Shown here one piece after another: positions 25,156 through 36,215 of a DNA stretch of 64,000 nt. The translations under genes were made by a program, and so were the position numbers. Source of the stretch: Pogona vitticeps (taxonomy: Eukaryota; Chordata; Lepidosauria; Squamata; Agamidae). The notes beneath the pieces are model-generated. The model made no database searches, had not been told where the DNA came from, and saw nothing but the letters and a program-made list of their open reading frames with translations. The stretch covers positions 5,838,501 to 5,902,500 of the forward strand of contig NC_135791.1 of the NCBI RefSeq assembly GCF_051106095.1, read 5' to 3'. The stretch's first letter is position 1, and each line of letters begins with the position of its first letter.

Positions 25156-25421
25156 TCAAATGCTCTCTCAGCCACGGAGAGTCACTCACGGATAGCAAGG
25201 GTAAAACGACATACCATGAAAACTCTATTGTCGTCTATTGCTATACGTCTGCTTCCAACTCAAATTGACTGTTTATTGTTATAGGTCAGCTTATAACTCT
25301 ACTGTTATAAGTCAGATGCAGCCTGATGGTACATGACATACACATTTTGTTCTTTTAAGAGGCTATCATCAGACCTTAACTTTTGTGGCTCTTGTGACAC
25401 CTTTCAGAAAATAAAAAATAT
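25156..25421. repeat. 266-bp block, copy A of a nearly identical pair
   Basis: This segment recurs at 29806-30071 in the same orientation with two substitutions (25205 A/G and 25391 C/G relative to 29855 and 30041). Copy A is preceded by a tRNA-like SINE head (about 25095-25160, with GGTATGGGTTCAAATGCTC). Copy B has the match only from inside that head. Confidence 0.93.
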
Positions 25422-25789
25422 GATTGCAGCCTTGGGACAAAGGCTGACAATGAAGAAAGCAAGCTATTTGAAGTCATTTCCCAGTTGGGCTGGGAATAGC
25501 CAGCCCGTGTCGTCTCCATTTTCCATCTGCCCTTTCATTACCTCACCACTGGACTTTTAAAAGATGCCATCAGTCTGAAAGCAACAAAACAAAACTGTTG
25601 TTTTAATGGAAGGAGCTGAAGGATGACTCCCAAAGTTCAGCCACCATAACCTGTTTTGTCCGTCAACAGCTCTTGCACCTATTTATTTATTTATTTAGTT
25701 TATATCCCGCTCATTTAGACCAAATGACAACAATACTGTATTAAAATAAAAGAAAACAACAATATTAATACACTAGAGGATGGTGAAAT

Positions 25790-26080
25790 AAGTTAGGTAT
25801 TGACAAGAGGGAAGGCCTGTCTGAAGACCCAGGTCTTACGTTGGCTCTTAAAAATGCCCAGCGAGGGAGCCAGACAAATTTCTGGGGGGAGGATGTTCCA
25901 GAGCTGAGGGGCCACTGCCGAGAAAGCCCACTTTCTTGTTCTTTCTCTTCAGGCCTCCCTCGGCGTTAGGCCCCTCAGCTGTCCCTCCTGGCTAGGATCC
26001 AGTAGCCTTTGAGGGCGGACCATTAAAATAAGTCCTTACTCCCTGCAGGGAGGGAGAGCCACTGAGAGGTTACATTTAAT
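25790..26080 (-). mobile_element. L2/CR1-group LINE 3'-region fragment
   Basis: Segments such as GGAAGGCCTGTCTGAAGACC, GATGTTCCAGAGCTGAGGGG and GAGGGCGGACCATTAAAATA resemble the reverse complement of the untranslated 3' region of squamate LINEs, as also seen in + orientation at 59150-59400. The ends are unclear. Confidence 0.5.
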
Positions 26081-26227
26081 TAGGCCATGATCCGACCATG
26101 ACAAGGGGACCGACACAAGGTCAGTCATCATCAGACCACCCTCTCTCCGCTCGGGGGAGAACGCCAGGTCTAAGGTGCGGCCACCACCCATGTGGTTGGG
26201 GCCGTTAGGGGACCTAACATGAATCAG

Positions 26228-26360
26228 CATCTTAGAATTGCACAACTGAAAGGGACCCTATAGGTCATCAAGTCCAGCTTCTGTCAGGGTGGCATGGTGT
26301 GAAATCGAATTCCCAGCCTCCGGTTCTCCAGAGACCTAAAGCACTGAGCTATCCAGCAGT
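26228..26360 (-). mobile_element. tRNA-derived SINE with CR1/L2-like tail
   Basis: Reading +, it begins CTTAGAATTGCACAACTGAA and GGGACCCTATAGGTCATCAA, and ends CACTGAGCTATCCAGCAGTT. The minus strand therefore has a tRNA-like head, then the MIR-like body and tail. It is a near full-length copy. Confidence 0.75.
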
Positions 26361-27613
26361 TAGATGGAAACAACCAAGTCCCATAAAATAATAATTTCTT
26401 TGAACAATTGAAGGTCAACAGGCCAACGCAATAAAGGAGTCCTGTTTGTAGTGGGGAGAAGGGATTAACAGCAACCATCGTAGGATTTTCTAGGTGGAAT
26501 GTCTCAGATGCCGTTTCCCCATCTTTCCTGTCAGTGCTCAGAGACTCTGAAGCATGGTTGAGGCCTCACGGATGGCAAGGCACCACCAGGCACCCACCCT
26601 GGGAGCCCGCCCGCCACACAAGCCGGCCTTTCCCCTGAGAGCCACAGTGGGCTTCAAACTCTTAGCTCCTGACTCTGAGGGTCTGGTATTTTATCCCACT
26701 GAGATTACACCAGCCGGTCTGATTTCATATACCTTTCCATGAACGCAAACATAAACATAAACAGACGGATTGTGGCACAATATGTGTGAGCTTTGGCGGA
26801 TTAAAATCCACTTGCCCAGACACGATGCGCAGGTCATGCTGAAATAAATGTGTATGTGTTCAAAGTACCACAAGACATTGCTCTCTTTCTCTTTTTTTGA
26901 TCTTTGGGACAGACAGTGAGACAGGCCGACATGGCTGCCATTTTGTATATTGCTTCCTTTCCATAGCAGGGGGCCTGCGGATCACGGACGGTAGGGAATC
27001 CCTACATATGAGTGGGGGGGGCAGGGGCTATCCCAGCTTGGTTAGTGAGGAGCCACAGAGTGAAATATGTCTGCGTGGCTCCAGGAAATCTGCCATTCCA
27101 AGTGGTCACACAGGAAGGGTCCTGTGGAGACGGTGGGTAACATCGGGTGGCGCTGGGGGTCCTCTGTTGAGCATCATCCAATGCAATGCTTCACCAGGTT
27201 TACTGCTGCTGTGTGTATGTTATTTTGGGGAGAGGACTAAAGCCTTATTAGCAGCAGACCAACAAACAGTCTTATATCCTTAGGGAACTATCCTCCCTCT
27301 TTCTTTGCCGTATGAGTGAAGATTATAAACTTCAACACAGCAAACTCTTGTTTATCATTCTATCCTAAGCCCAGGGTTACATCTGAATCCAGGCTCCTGT
27401 CTGCTATGGCCTTGTTCTTTTGTCCTCCTCTAAGCCTGGGCTCATGGAGGGCGCGTTGAAGCATGACTACTCAGAAGTAAATCCCAGTGCATTCAACATC
27501 CTAATAAGGGAGATGAGGATGACAGTCTCATTAATCAAGTATTGGCATGCCGAGAAATGTAATACCTGGCGAGAGGGAGAGAATCGTTTCATAATAACAG
27601 ATTGCATTTTTAC

Positions 27614-27804
27614 CTGGACCGGGAATTTCTTTGTGAAATTTATCACCCGCCCAGCGGCCTGTGCTGGAGACGAATACGGCGCTGGAGATGTAATGCTTAG
27701 AAGGACTGTCATAGTCTACTAGCTCATATTGGCCGGGCCCAGGTGGAGGTGGGCTTTTGGGTGGAGGGACAGCTGGAGCTGAGAAGTTCAAGCCATACTT
27801 TCGC
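27614..27804 (-). CDS. STPG1: STPG1 coding exon with two PG-rich repeats
   Basis: The acceptor is TTACAG (27810-27805) and the donor GTAAAA starts at 27613. After one base finishing a leucine codon, it reads RKYGLNFSAPAVPPPKSPPP, PGPGQYELVDYDSPSKHYIS and SAVFVSSTGRWAGDKFHKEI, then PGP plus the first base of a glycine codon. PGPGQYELVDY and IPGPG are SHIPPO/STPG repeats of the kind found in axoneme-associated proteins. Phases match both neighbours (1 base in, 1 base out). The SAxFVSxTxRW segment also fits mammalian STPG1 as I remember it. Confidence 0.95.
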
Positions 27805-28016
27805 CTGTAAGAAACAAAGAGGAGATCACTATTCCAGACTGATTTTGGCTTGCGATGAAACATGCGCCGCAATCCAGCATGGAGTTAGAAATACTTAGGT
27901 TCACTGATAACCCTGTCAAATAGTGGCTGTGGAATTTCCCAAAGCTTTATCATATCAAAATGTGGAGTTTTTAAAGTTTTCTCTGCAACTACATGCAAAG
28001 TTTTAATTGCATCCAG

Positions 28017-28359
28017 TAAAAGGTAAAGGTTCCCCTTGGCATTTAGTCCAGTCGTGTCCGACTCTAGGGCACGGTGCTCATCCCCTTTCCAAGCCGTAGA
28101 GCCAGCATTTGTCCGAAGACAGTTTCTGTGGTCACGTGGCCAGCGCGATTAGACGCGGAACGCCGTTACCTTCCCACTGTGGTGGTACCTATTTATCTAC
28201 TCGTATTTTTTACATGCTTTCAAATGGCTAGGTGGGCAGGAGCTGGGACAAGTGACAGGAGCTCACTCTGTCGCATGGATTTGATCTTACAACTGCTGGT
28301 CTTCTGACCTTGCAGCACAGAGGCTTCTGTGGTTTAACCCACAGTGCCACCACGTCCCT
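28017..28359 (-). mobile_element. Sauria SINE
   Basis: Reading +, it begins GTAAAGGTTCCCCTTGGC and continues with GTCGTGTCCGACTCTAGGGC, AGAGCCAGCATTTGTCCGAA, GTGGTCACGTGGCCAGC, GGAACGCCGTTACCTTCCCA and GGAGCTGGGACAAGTGACAG, ending CCACAGTGCCACCACGTCCC. This is the order of the Sauria SINE, a tRNA-derived SINE with a BovB-type tail, in reverse orientation. It is nearly full length at about 340 bp and is good evidence that the host is a squamate. Confidence 0.85.
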
Positions 28360-28424
28360 ACAACAGCATAAAAGTCAAATCAAAAATTAGCCTGCTGAAT
28401 CAGAACAAGGACTCACGGCTAGAA

Positions 28425-28542
28425 CCGTGGTTCCCAACCTTGGGTCCCCAGATGTTCTTGGACTAAAACTCCCAGAAGCCTCCACCAGTGGCCAGAGTTT
28501 CTGGGAGTTGTAGTCCAGGAACATCTGGGTTGGGATCCACTG
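28425..28542. mobile_element. Palindromic hAT MITE, copy 4
   Basis: It has CGTGGTTCCCAACCTTGGG and GGTTGGGATCCACTG ends with CCAGATGTTCTTGGACTA and GTAGTCCAGGAACATCTGG arms. The right arm lacks part of the usual GGCCCAAGG segment. No clear target duplication is visible. It lies just beyond a Sauria SINE. Confidence 0.75.
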
Positions 28543-29805
28543 ACATAAAACATCCCCCCTTGCTCTGGCAGTCTCCCTGCCATACGCCCATTCTTGCACT
28601 AGTTGCGTGATTGGCCACACAACCGGACACGCAATGGGAAGTGACACTTATATGATAACCCTTCTGCTCCATCTTTAGGCCACAGGATACCGCCCACTCC
28701 GAATACCCTGAATTTCCTTGGTAAGTAAAATATGCATGGTAAGTATAATAATGGAATCCCTTGAAACATATCCTTTTGGAGGAAAGTAAGTTCTTAATTT
28801 CTATAATGGTGGAACTTTGATCCAGCGGTTAGTGGGACACAAGACAGAAAGGATTGAGAACTGCTAGAATCATTAATTCTGTACAGAGAAAAATGTCTTG
28901 GCCAAGCTTTGCTCATGGAGCCCCGTGTGCATCCAGATGATCACATTGGAGAAGAGTTGAAACCTCGCCATTAGTATCAACAAAAATACTTTATCCAGGA
29001 TCAGTTTTCCACCACATTTCCATCTCCACCAAGTCCTTCATGCCAGCGGCACCATTTTGCACACCAGTGTCTGGCGGGTACAGGATTCTGGGTGGTGAGT
29101 TCTAGGGGCGTCGTGAGAATAGTGTGGCAGGGATTCACGGAAACCATCTGGTACAAACTCACGTTGGTCACTGACTCCGTACCAGATGTAGATTAAGTCC
29201 TGGAGGCATTAATCATCTTGACATACATGGGCGTTGGACTGGCCTCTGAGCATTTGACAGTTTTGGTATTTTCTGCCAGCGTGGATAGATGGACGTGCTC
29301 TTCTCAACAGCTTTGATTTACATCTTCCTTAGTCATGTCAGTTTATTGAGCACTGCCCAAGTCAGCCCTCCCTCCTTCTTCTCCTACAAGGCCTGCATTT
29401 AAAAAATGTGAGATGTAGTAAAGATACCCTTGAACGTGTGCAGAGAGTGCCAGGCTCAAGGGTGGTGGCAGCAATGCGGGGGGGGGGGGTTAGAGATGGG
29501 AAGTTCCTGAGCAAGAATTTAATGGGGGAGATCTTAATCTTATCTCAAGCAAACTGACTTTGCTGTTTACAGGAAGGACACCATAAAATGGACCAGGTTG
29601 AGTAACTGGCTGATAGATTTATTGGGACTTGAGGCAGAGACGAGGCGGGAGGAAGGGATCGGGCATCCTACAGATTGCAAAACAGAAGTTCACCATTCAC
29701 TGGCTACACCTATTAATGCCACTTTTAATTGATCATAGAGAGTTCTGTCATCCTTCTCTCCCGAGATCTGAAACGTCATGAACAGTTATTCATTATCACG
29801 TGCTG

Positions 29806-30071
29806 TCAAATGCTCTCTCAGCCACGGAGAGTCACTCACGGATAGCAAGGGTAAGACGACATACCATGAAAACTCTATTGTCGTCTATTGCTATACGTCT
29901 GCTTCCAACTCAAATTGACTGTTTATTGTTATAGGTCAGCTTATAACTCTACTGTTATAAGTCAGATGCAGCCTGATGGTACATGACATACACATTTTGT
30001 TCTTTTAAGAGGCTATCATCAGACCTTAACTTTTGTGGCTGTTGTGACACCTTTCAGAAAATAAAAAATAT
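29806..30071. repeat. 266-bp block, copy B of a nearly identical pair
   Basis: It matches 25156-25421 at 264 of 266 positions, in the same orientation, 4650 bp apart. Sequence to the left (TATTCATTATCACGTGCTG) and right (TTATGGGGACCC) does not match copy A. Confidence 0.93.
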
Positions 30072-30245
30072 TTATGGGGACCCTATTCAGGTTTTTCCAG
30101 GTAGAGGATGCTCAGAAGTGGCTTACCCTTCCCTTCCTCTCGGGGGCGCCCTGGGACGCCTGTGCCGCTGGCCCAAGGCCACCCAGGCTGGCTCTTCTCC
30201 CAGGAGTCAGAAGGGGGGGGGGAATCGAACTCGCAATCTTGCAAT
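30072..30245 (-). mobile_element. tRNA-derived SINE with BovB-like tail, partial
   Basis: It shows GGGACCCTATTCAGGTTTTT, TGCTCAGAAGTGGCTTACCC, GGCCCAAGGCCACCCAGGCT and a GGGAATCGAACTCGCAAT B-box region (minus strand). It starts exactly where copy B of the 266-bp block ends. Confidence 0.68.
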
Positions 30246-30340
30246 CAAAAAATCATGGGTTGTCCCATAACCCCATTGGAGGAAAACAGACTCACAGTTC
30301 CAATATAACACACAATACTGTATGTATATCCTGGTGGAAT

Positions 30341-30453
30341 ACTGTATGTATGTATGTATGTATGTATGTATGTATGTATGTATGTATGTATGTATGTATG
30401 TATGTATGTATGTATGTATGTATGTATGTATGTATGTATGTATGTATGTATGT
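30341..30453 (+). repeat. (GTAT)n microsatellite, about 28 units
   Basis: A pure tetranucleotide array, with a shorter GTATGTATATCC precursor just upstream at 30318. Long frames over it on both strands (Met-Tyr-Val-Cys or Ile-His-Thr-Tyr repeats) are translation artefacts. Confidence 0.95.
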
Positions 30454-31182
30454 GGCATAGCACCGGTATTCCTGGGGTTGGGGATTTGTTTATAAATTTG
30501 GAGATGTATTCTGTGTCTGAATGTATTCTGTGTTTTGTGCTTTGTGTGGTTGTACCAATGGAGGCTCATTCAATTTCACTGCACACATGTTGTGCATTGA
30601 CAGTAAAGGTTACTTAATTACTTAACTTGTAGCTCTTCACCATTCGAAGTTACTCTACTCATCCTGCACCCGGTGTTATTCTTTATCCTCCACCATTGTC
30701 CTTAATATTATCCAACGATACACTATTACCCACAAGCCTTAATCCACTTGTTAATCCCAACCATAACATTCAGAATTCATTTACCAAGTTACAGTTGATT
30801 TGCTGATCTACTCTAGTTCTGCGTTTCAAAGTATTATTTAAAAGCACACTGCAATTTCAGTTTGAAAACATGAACTAAAGTTTAGCATGAGTTTAAAACA
30901 TTAAAACACGTTTCTCGTTCTGCATCCTTTGCCCTTTCCTTTCTTCAAGTATTTCAATAAACCAGCTGCCGAGTTTGGAACAAATGAATAGTATGAGTTA
31001 ATAAATCTTAGGTCATCTTTTCTAGTTGGGATTAATAACTGGATTTTGAACTGGAAGAACACCTTGAGATTCGTGTTTTTTTGTGTGTCATTTCTGATCA
31101 AGTAGGCCATTGACTACTTAAGAAAGGGACTCGTTGGCAACCCAATGTGAAATTCTTTTGAAATTGCACTTTTGAAACTCAC

Positions 31183-31354
31183 AGGCCAGGAAACTTTCTG
31201 GGTGGCGCCACTGGGACTTCAGATGGGTGCTGATAGGCAGCAGGCCCGGGGCTCAGCGTCTCCGGATTGGTCTCACGACTCGTTCTCGACTTGAAGCAGG
31301 ACACCAACACCACAGGTGATTGCCGAATGAAGGATTCGTTCACTCGATAATGAC
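31183..31354 (-). CDS. STPG1: STPG1 coding exon
   Basis: The acceptor ATAG lies at 31358-31355 and the donor GTGAGT begins at 31182. Two bases finish a codon, then it reads [40 protein letters not shown] and [16 protein letters not shown] plus two bases of a leucine codon. HYxxNESxxxQSPxxLxSCFKS and the SPGPAAY repeat match mammalian STPG1 (HYDINESLVKQSP...GPGPGYY) as I remember it. The lizard repeat reads PGPA where the canonical repeat has PGPG. Phase agrees on both sides. Confidence 0.95.
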
Positions 31355-31489
31355 CTATTTTTTTAAAACAAGACACACACATACACAGAAGAGGAATGTG
31401 GAAAGATCATCATCCCCAAACCTCACCAAACGTCACATTCGAGGTGAAGCGGAACCAAGATGGCGGCCGAAAGGCCATATTGTCTGGAG

Positions 31490-31650
31490 ATGATAGGTTC
31501 TGTATTTTAACATCTACATTTTTTTACATTTTGGATTTTTTGCATGCTATTGGTTTGATTGTTTTTAAATTTTGTAATGCCGCCCAGAGTAGACTGTCTG
31601 TCTAGATGGGTGGGTATAAATCTAATAAAATAAATAAAATAAATAAATTC
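31490..31650 (+). mobile_element. L2/CR1-group LINE 3' tail
   Basis: GTAATGCCGCCCAGAGTAG, TAGATGGGTGGGTATAAAT and a (AATAAATA)n tail form a variant of the same class of LINE end as the copy at 10060. Confidence 0.6.
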
Positions 31651-31797
31651 CATAGTTCACACATCGGATTTTTCTTTTCTTTCAGATTTTCGAGCAGTAA
31701 ATGCTGACACATCTATATTGCAGGAAAGGTTGAGAATCTGTCATCTTTTGCAGGGACTTACTTTGTAAACAGGCTGCTCATCATGAATAAAGCATTA

Positions 31798-32052
31798 CAG
31801 TGGTGCCTCGCAAGACGATATTAATTCGTTCCGTGAAAAACGCTGTCTTGCGAAAACATTGTCTTGCGAAATGCGGTTCCCCGTTGGAATGCATTGAAAT
31901 GTATTTAATGTGTTCCAATGGGGAAAAATCATTGTCTTGCGAAAATCGTCCATAGGAAACCATCGTCTTGCGAAGCACAACAGCGATCGCAAAAACTAAT
32001 CGTCTTGAGGATTAATTGTCCCACAAGGCAATTGTCTTGCAAGGCACCACTG
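31798..32052. mobile_element. Tigger/pogo-like MITE, copy 3
   Basis: It is 255 bp, with CAGTGGTGCCTCGCAAGACG and CTTGCAAGGCACCACTG ends, flanked by TA. GTCTTGCGAAA units repeat along it. It lies in the 0.9-kb intron between two STPG1 exons, about 250 bp from the exon at 32303 and 440 bp from the one at 31354. Confidence 0.82.
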
Positions 32053-32302
32053 TACCTCTAGGCTCTGTAAGGGAAAAACCTTCTTACAGTGGAAGGTATT
32101 TGGTGCTTCCCTCTCCTATGGCCTTTAAGGTCACAGATATGTGACACATTACGTGAAAGCAGGCATCAATAAGTAAGCAGTAATGGGTAATATGATCTCT
32201 AAGTGGGGAGAATCAGTGACTCTCATTCTTCACCTTATGCCCTGGTTTCTGGAAGAGTTATGAGGGAATGTTTCACAAGAGTAAAGGATGAGAAGAGCTT
32301 AC

Positions 32303-32405
32303 AGGGAGAAGGCACACGGTCCTTGCTATGAAGCATCAATGCTCGTTTTGTTTTGGATGTGAACGCTGACTGGGCACCATTTTGTTTAGACAAGTCCACC
32401 GAAAC
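32303..32405 (-). CDS. STPG1: STPG1 coding exon
   Basis: The acceptor TTTGCAG lies just right of 32405 and the donor GTAAGC begins at 32302. It starts in phase 0 and reads VSVDLSKQNGAQSAFTSKTK then RALMLHSKDRVPSP, ending with the first base of a cysteine codon completed at 31354. The FxSKTxR...DxxPxPxHY pattern matches mammalian STPG1. This is the least conserved internal exon, and a canonical PGPG is absent (VPSPCHY). Confidence 0.88.
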
Positions 32406-33940
32406 CTGCAAATGAAAACAGAAATTGGTCGCGTTTTGTTTTGCAACACACGGACTTTTCCAGCAATTAATTCGGTAAATTATTTCGAAACTGACATTTA
32501 CTTCCAATAGAACAACATTTACTATGCCATCACCTAGAGGATGATCTCACATCAGCTTGTGAAGTGTATGGGAAGGCTGCTTCTCCTGCAGCAAATTTAG
32601 ATTCTCTTTTTAAAAGGACTTGGATGGACCCACCTTTTAGGATACAATCCTTGTTCCCAACGGGGTCAATGTATATTGTGCAGGATCCCTTTTCAAATCA
32701 GGTATCCTACTAACATTTTGTGCAAAGCTAGAAGCTGGCATGGAGGACGTGGTGGGGCAGAATCAGGCATTCTAAGAATCTCTGCTCATTGTGATTGTTG
32801 CTTTAAGGATGCTTCGATGCCAGATATCGCCATATCTGGAAAATCAAAGAGTATGCATAGAGCCAGGGGGAACCAATGTTATTTTTGTAAGTATAAATAA
32901 CAAAGAGTTTCTGGCATCTCGATGACTGGTATGATTTATTCAGAAAAATATTTTCTAGAGTGTCGTCCACTTTGTCAAATGGCTTGGTGGCCAACTCTGT
33001 TGTGTTCTTTGCTGCAAAAGAGTAACAGGGCCATGGCTGCGACCCGCCATTTGTGTTAAATTCTCCTCTTGCTTTTTAATCCACCCAGCTGTGGAAACCG
33101 CGGGTACAAAACTGGCAGTTGCAGTCCATTAAGGGTTTACACCAAGTGATTTAGCCAGGAGAGCAGGAACTGGCTGGTTCCATGGTATCATGATTTATTT
33201 GTTAAAAAGTGAATTACGGTTCTCTAATCCGCACATGACGTGGATATCAATTAATGGCCCAAATGACTCATGCACTTAAATATCCTCGCACATGAATGGC
33301 GTCCGTGGACTTGGAGAGCTACTGATTTTCAAAGTGCTTTTTCTCAGCCTCTTCCCCTCCAGGTACTGGGAGCAACAACTTCCATCCTCCCCAGCCATCA
33401 CAGTCCCATCTGTTTCAGACTGCATCAGATTCCCGTCAGCCCCGGTTGGTCTAAATCGGATCCAAAGGTATGCCTACACAGCCCAAAGCAGAGAGTGGTA
33501 CCAAGGGCCCGGAGGCGGTTCACGGGAGATACCTCTGGAGGGCACCATGTTGGAAAACCTTTCTAACCTAGCTGCAAGATGGACCACAGTGACAATATTT
33601 GAGGATTCTTCTGCTGTCAAGGGAGCCGGAGAAGCTGGAAAGTGGAGGCCTTAGGTTTTCACAGCACACAGCAAGAATAGAACCTGGGAGAGTTACTTTT
33701 TTTGGTTTCCAGTTCCCACAGGGTTAGTGGTGTTTTATTTTTTTTTTTTTTAAAATACCTTTCTCAAACTCTGACTGAACATGAGGGCAGGCTTCCCGCC
33801 AAAACTTTCCTCCCCTTGTGATATTCCAAAGAATGTTCTCCCCACATGCTTGAAGCAGAGAGACCACAAAGAATTCGAGCGGTAATTATTTTTGTTGTAA
33901 ACCGGCCAGAGTGGTCATTGGTCAGATGGAGGGTACAGAT

Positions 33941-34065
33941 ATTGAATGAATGAATGAATGAATGAATGAATGAATGAATGAATGAATGAATGAATGAATG
34001 AATGAATGAACTGATTGATTCATTGATTGACTGACTGATTGATTGATTGATTGATTGATTGATTA
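33941..34065 (+). repeat. (AATG)n then (ATTG)n compound microsatellite
   Basis: About 17 AATG units (33941-34009) are followed after a short switch by ATTG/ACTG units (34012-34065). The change from AATG to ATTG suggests slippage after a point change in a founder unit. Confidence 0.92.
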
Positions 34066-35103
34066 ATGATAGCAACCCAGTCTCTTTTTCTCTCTCCATG
34101 CCCCCTGAGAAAAGGGATTTACACCCACAAAGGCTCACACTGAAGCAAATCTGCTGGTCTTTCAGGTACCGTAACTGTTTTCTATTTAGCTATGTCTTTC
34201 TTTTTTCCAATTTTTGTTCTTTTTTCTTTTTAAATGGAGACCGGAGCGTGAGCAGAGACAGGAAACTCAGGTCCGTCCTTTCTTCCCATTACGTATGTCT
34301 CCCTGGCCTCGTGGCCCTCGCTTATAAAGCCCGTCTGCCATTTCAACTGGATCATTTCCTGCCTGGTTTCTCAAAAGCTTACCAATTATCCCAACGAATA
34401 AATCACAGGCCAGAACTTAACTCGAGATTCTGGGAAGATTTCCCCCCCACAATCTATCCTATTTGTAATGCCAAGTATAACCCAGTATGGGTGTGGATGA
34501 CAGACAGTAATAATGACCTGTGAAGGAAGGAATGGCTTTAGGGGAAAAGGCAGAGTGGAGCTAACTACGTATTAACTCCTTGTCCTTCATGTCATGCTCA
34601 CTAAGAGGTGGCGCTGCCACCAGGCGCTCAGGGGCCTTAAGACTTTCTCCATAAACATCACGGCCATGGTGTCGTCCCAGTTGCTCTGAAAGTATACAAG
34701 GAGACACATCCACACTTTCTGTTCAGAACAGAAAGCATGCTTCTTAGCATCTTTGCAATCTTGAACACCTTTATTTTAACCCCTGGAGAAACCTCCTCCA
34801 TGACTACACAATGTTGGAGAGGTGGGTTGCCTTACAGTCCCAAATTTGAGAGGGAGCTTGGAAAAGTTACTTTTTCAGAAGCCAGCACTGGCTGAGGCAT
34901 TCTGGGAAATATAATCCAAAATGCAAACTTCCCCAGCTTTCGCTTAGGGGAATCTTAACCCTAAAGTCGTGGCAGTGAGGACTCCTGTATTTGTGGTGAA
35001 TCGGTTTCAAGCCCCATCCCTGTGGATGCTGAATAATGCAGATTATAACGAATGCTATATACAACATAGAAAATCAACCCTGAGTGCTGACTGGCAGGAC
35101 TCC

Positions 35104-35238
35104 AATACTTTGAGGCTCCAATACTTTGGCCATCTCATGAGAAGAGAAGACTCCTTGGAAAAGACCTTGATATTGGGAAAGTGTGAAGGCAAGAGGAGAA
35201 GGGGACGACAGAGGATGAGATGGTTGGACAGTGTATGT
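35104..35238 (+). mobile_element. RTE/BovB LINE fragment (C-terminus of ORF)
   Basis: The + frame reads NTLRLQYFGHLMRREDSLEK and TLILGKCEGKRRRGRQRMRW, then LDS, the BovB C-terminal signature. It is closer to the usual sequence than the copy at 8095, so probably younger. Only a short stretch of the element remains. Confidence 0.85.
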
Positions 35239-35573
35239 ATTACAATTTTAACTTTAAAAAACGTTTTATGGCAAGGGAAAAAAAGAATAACACAATAGGA
35301 AAAACAGGGGGAATCAAAACATCCCGGATCTTTATGGGTTCCAACATTTAGCTCAAATCCGGTCACCCTTCTCTGAACGAATAAACGGATTTCCATGGGA
35401 ATGATGTATGAATGAACACAATCAATGAGAGGAAATTTAGATGCTGAAGAAGGAAGAATAAATACTACTGGATAGCTTTCCTTATCCTGCTCCTTGGTAA
35501 CGCTTTGACTCCTGCATCAGCTTTCATCGTCAGAGAGATGATGCTGTCCCACCTTTTTACCGGACCATCTTAC

Positions 35574-35747
35574 GTTATATTGATTGGGGGCTGGGGTGGA
35601 TTTTTTGGTGATCTTCCTGGCAATTGGTCGCTGAAACATACTGGAATATCCCAGGCTAAAGTCTCTCTTGGATTGCAAAGTAGGCGGAAGGTTGTAGGCG
35701 TTTGCCGCTGGATAGCTAGGGATCCTTTGCTGAGCGATCCGTACGTC
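35574..35747 (-). CDS. STPG1: STPG1 coding exon
   Basis: The acceptor CAG lies right of 35747 and the donor GTAAGA begins at 35573; 174 bp is exactly 58 codons in phase 0. It reads DVRIAQQRIPSYPAANAYNL, PPTLQSKRDFSLGYSSMFQR and PIARKITKKSTPAPNQYN. YPAANAY and TPAPNQYN are degenerate STPG repeats, and SKRDFSxxxSSMFQ is a strong match to mammalian STPG1 as I remember it. The neighbouring exons are also in phase 0 on this side, so it could be skipped without a frame change. Confidence 0.95.
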
Positions 35748-36074
35748 CTGTGAAAACAATGAAAAGCATGTGTTTTCATGTATTTGGCTTCTGAAGGCAA
35801 GGAAGCCAACTTTCTTTACATCAGCCTCTGACTTGTCTGATCAGAAAGGTTAATCGGGAGGCTTGGACGATTTGAAAATGTGGAATCACACCTTGAATGA
35901 TGACAAGCTTCTGCCCCGTCCCCCCACCCCTTTATTCTAAGATTAAACAATAAAATGACAAATAATGGATGAAAGAAAAGAAAAATAACTAACAATAAGA
36001 ACAGGAACTCAGGATCAAATCAAAAGTCATAGTACATTATACGTCCACTGCTCCCCACCAGCCTTGGGGTATTT

Positions 36075-36215
36075 CCCCCCTCGGTGGTTTAGGTCTGTGG
36101 CTGCTGAGTTGGGAGTTCAATTCCTCACTAGTCTTCCTTGATGGTGGCTGGACTCAATGATCCATAAGATGTCTTCCAGCTCCGAAGTCCCAAGGTACTA
36201 TATTATTATTATATA
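36075..36215 (+). mobile_element. tRNA-derived SINE with CR1/L2-like tail
   Basis: CGGTGGTTTAGGTCTGTGGC and a TTGGGAGTTCAATTCCTCAC B-box region are followed by GGCTGGACTCAATGATCC and a TATTATTATTATA tail. Confidence 0.68.

Noticed and set aside
30207-30617. Frames of Met-Tyr-Val-Cys and Ile-His-Thr-Tyr repeats
   Set aside because: By-product of the GTAT array; no domain, no splice support.
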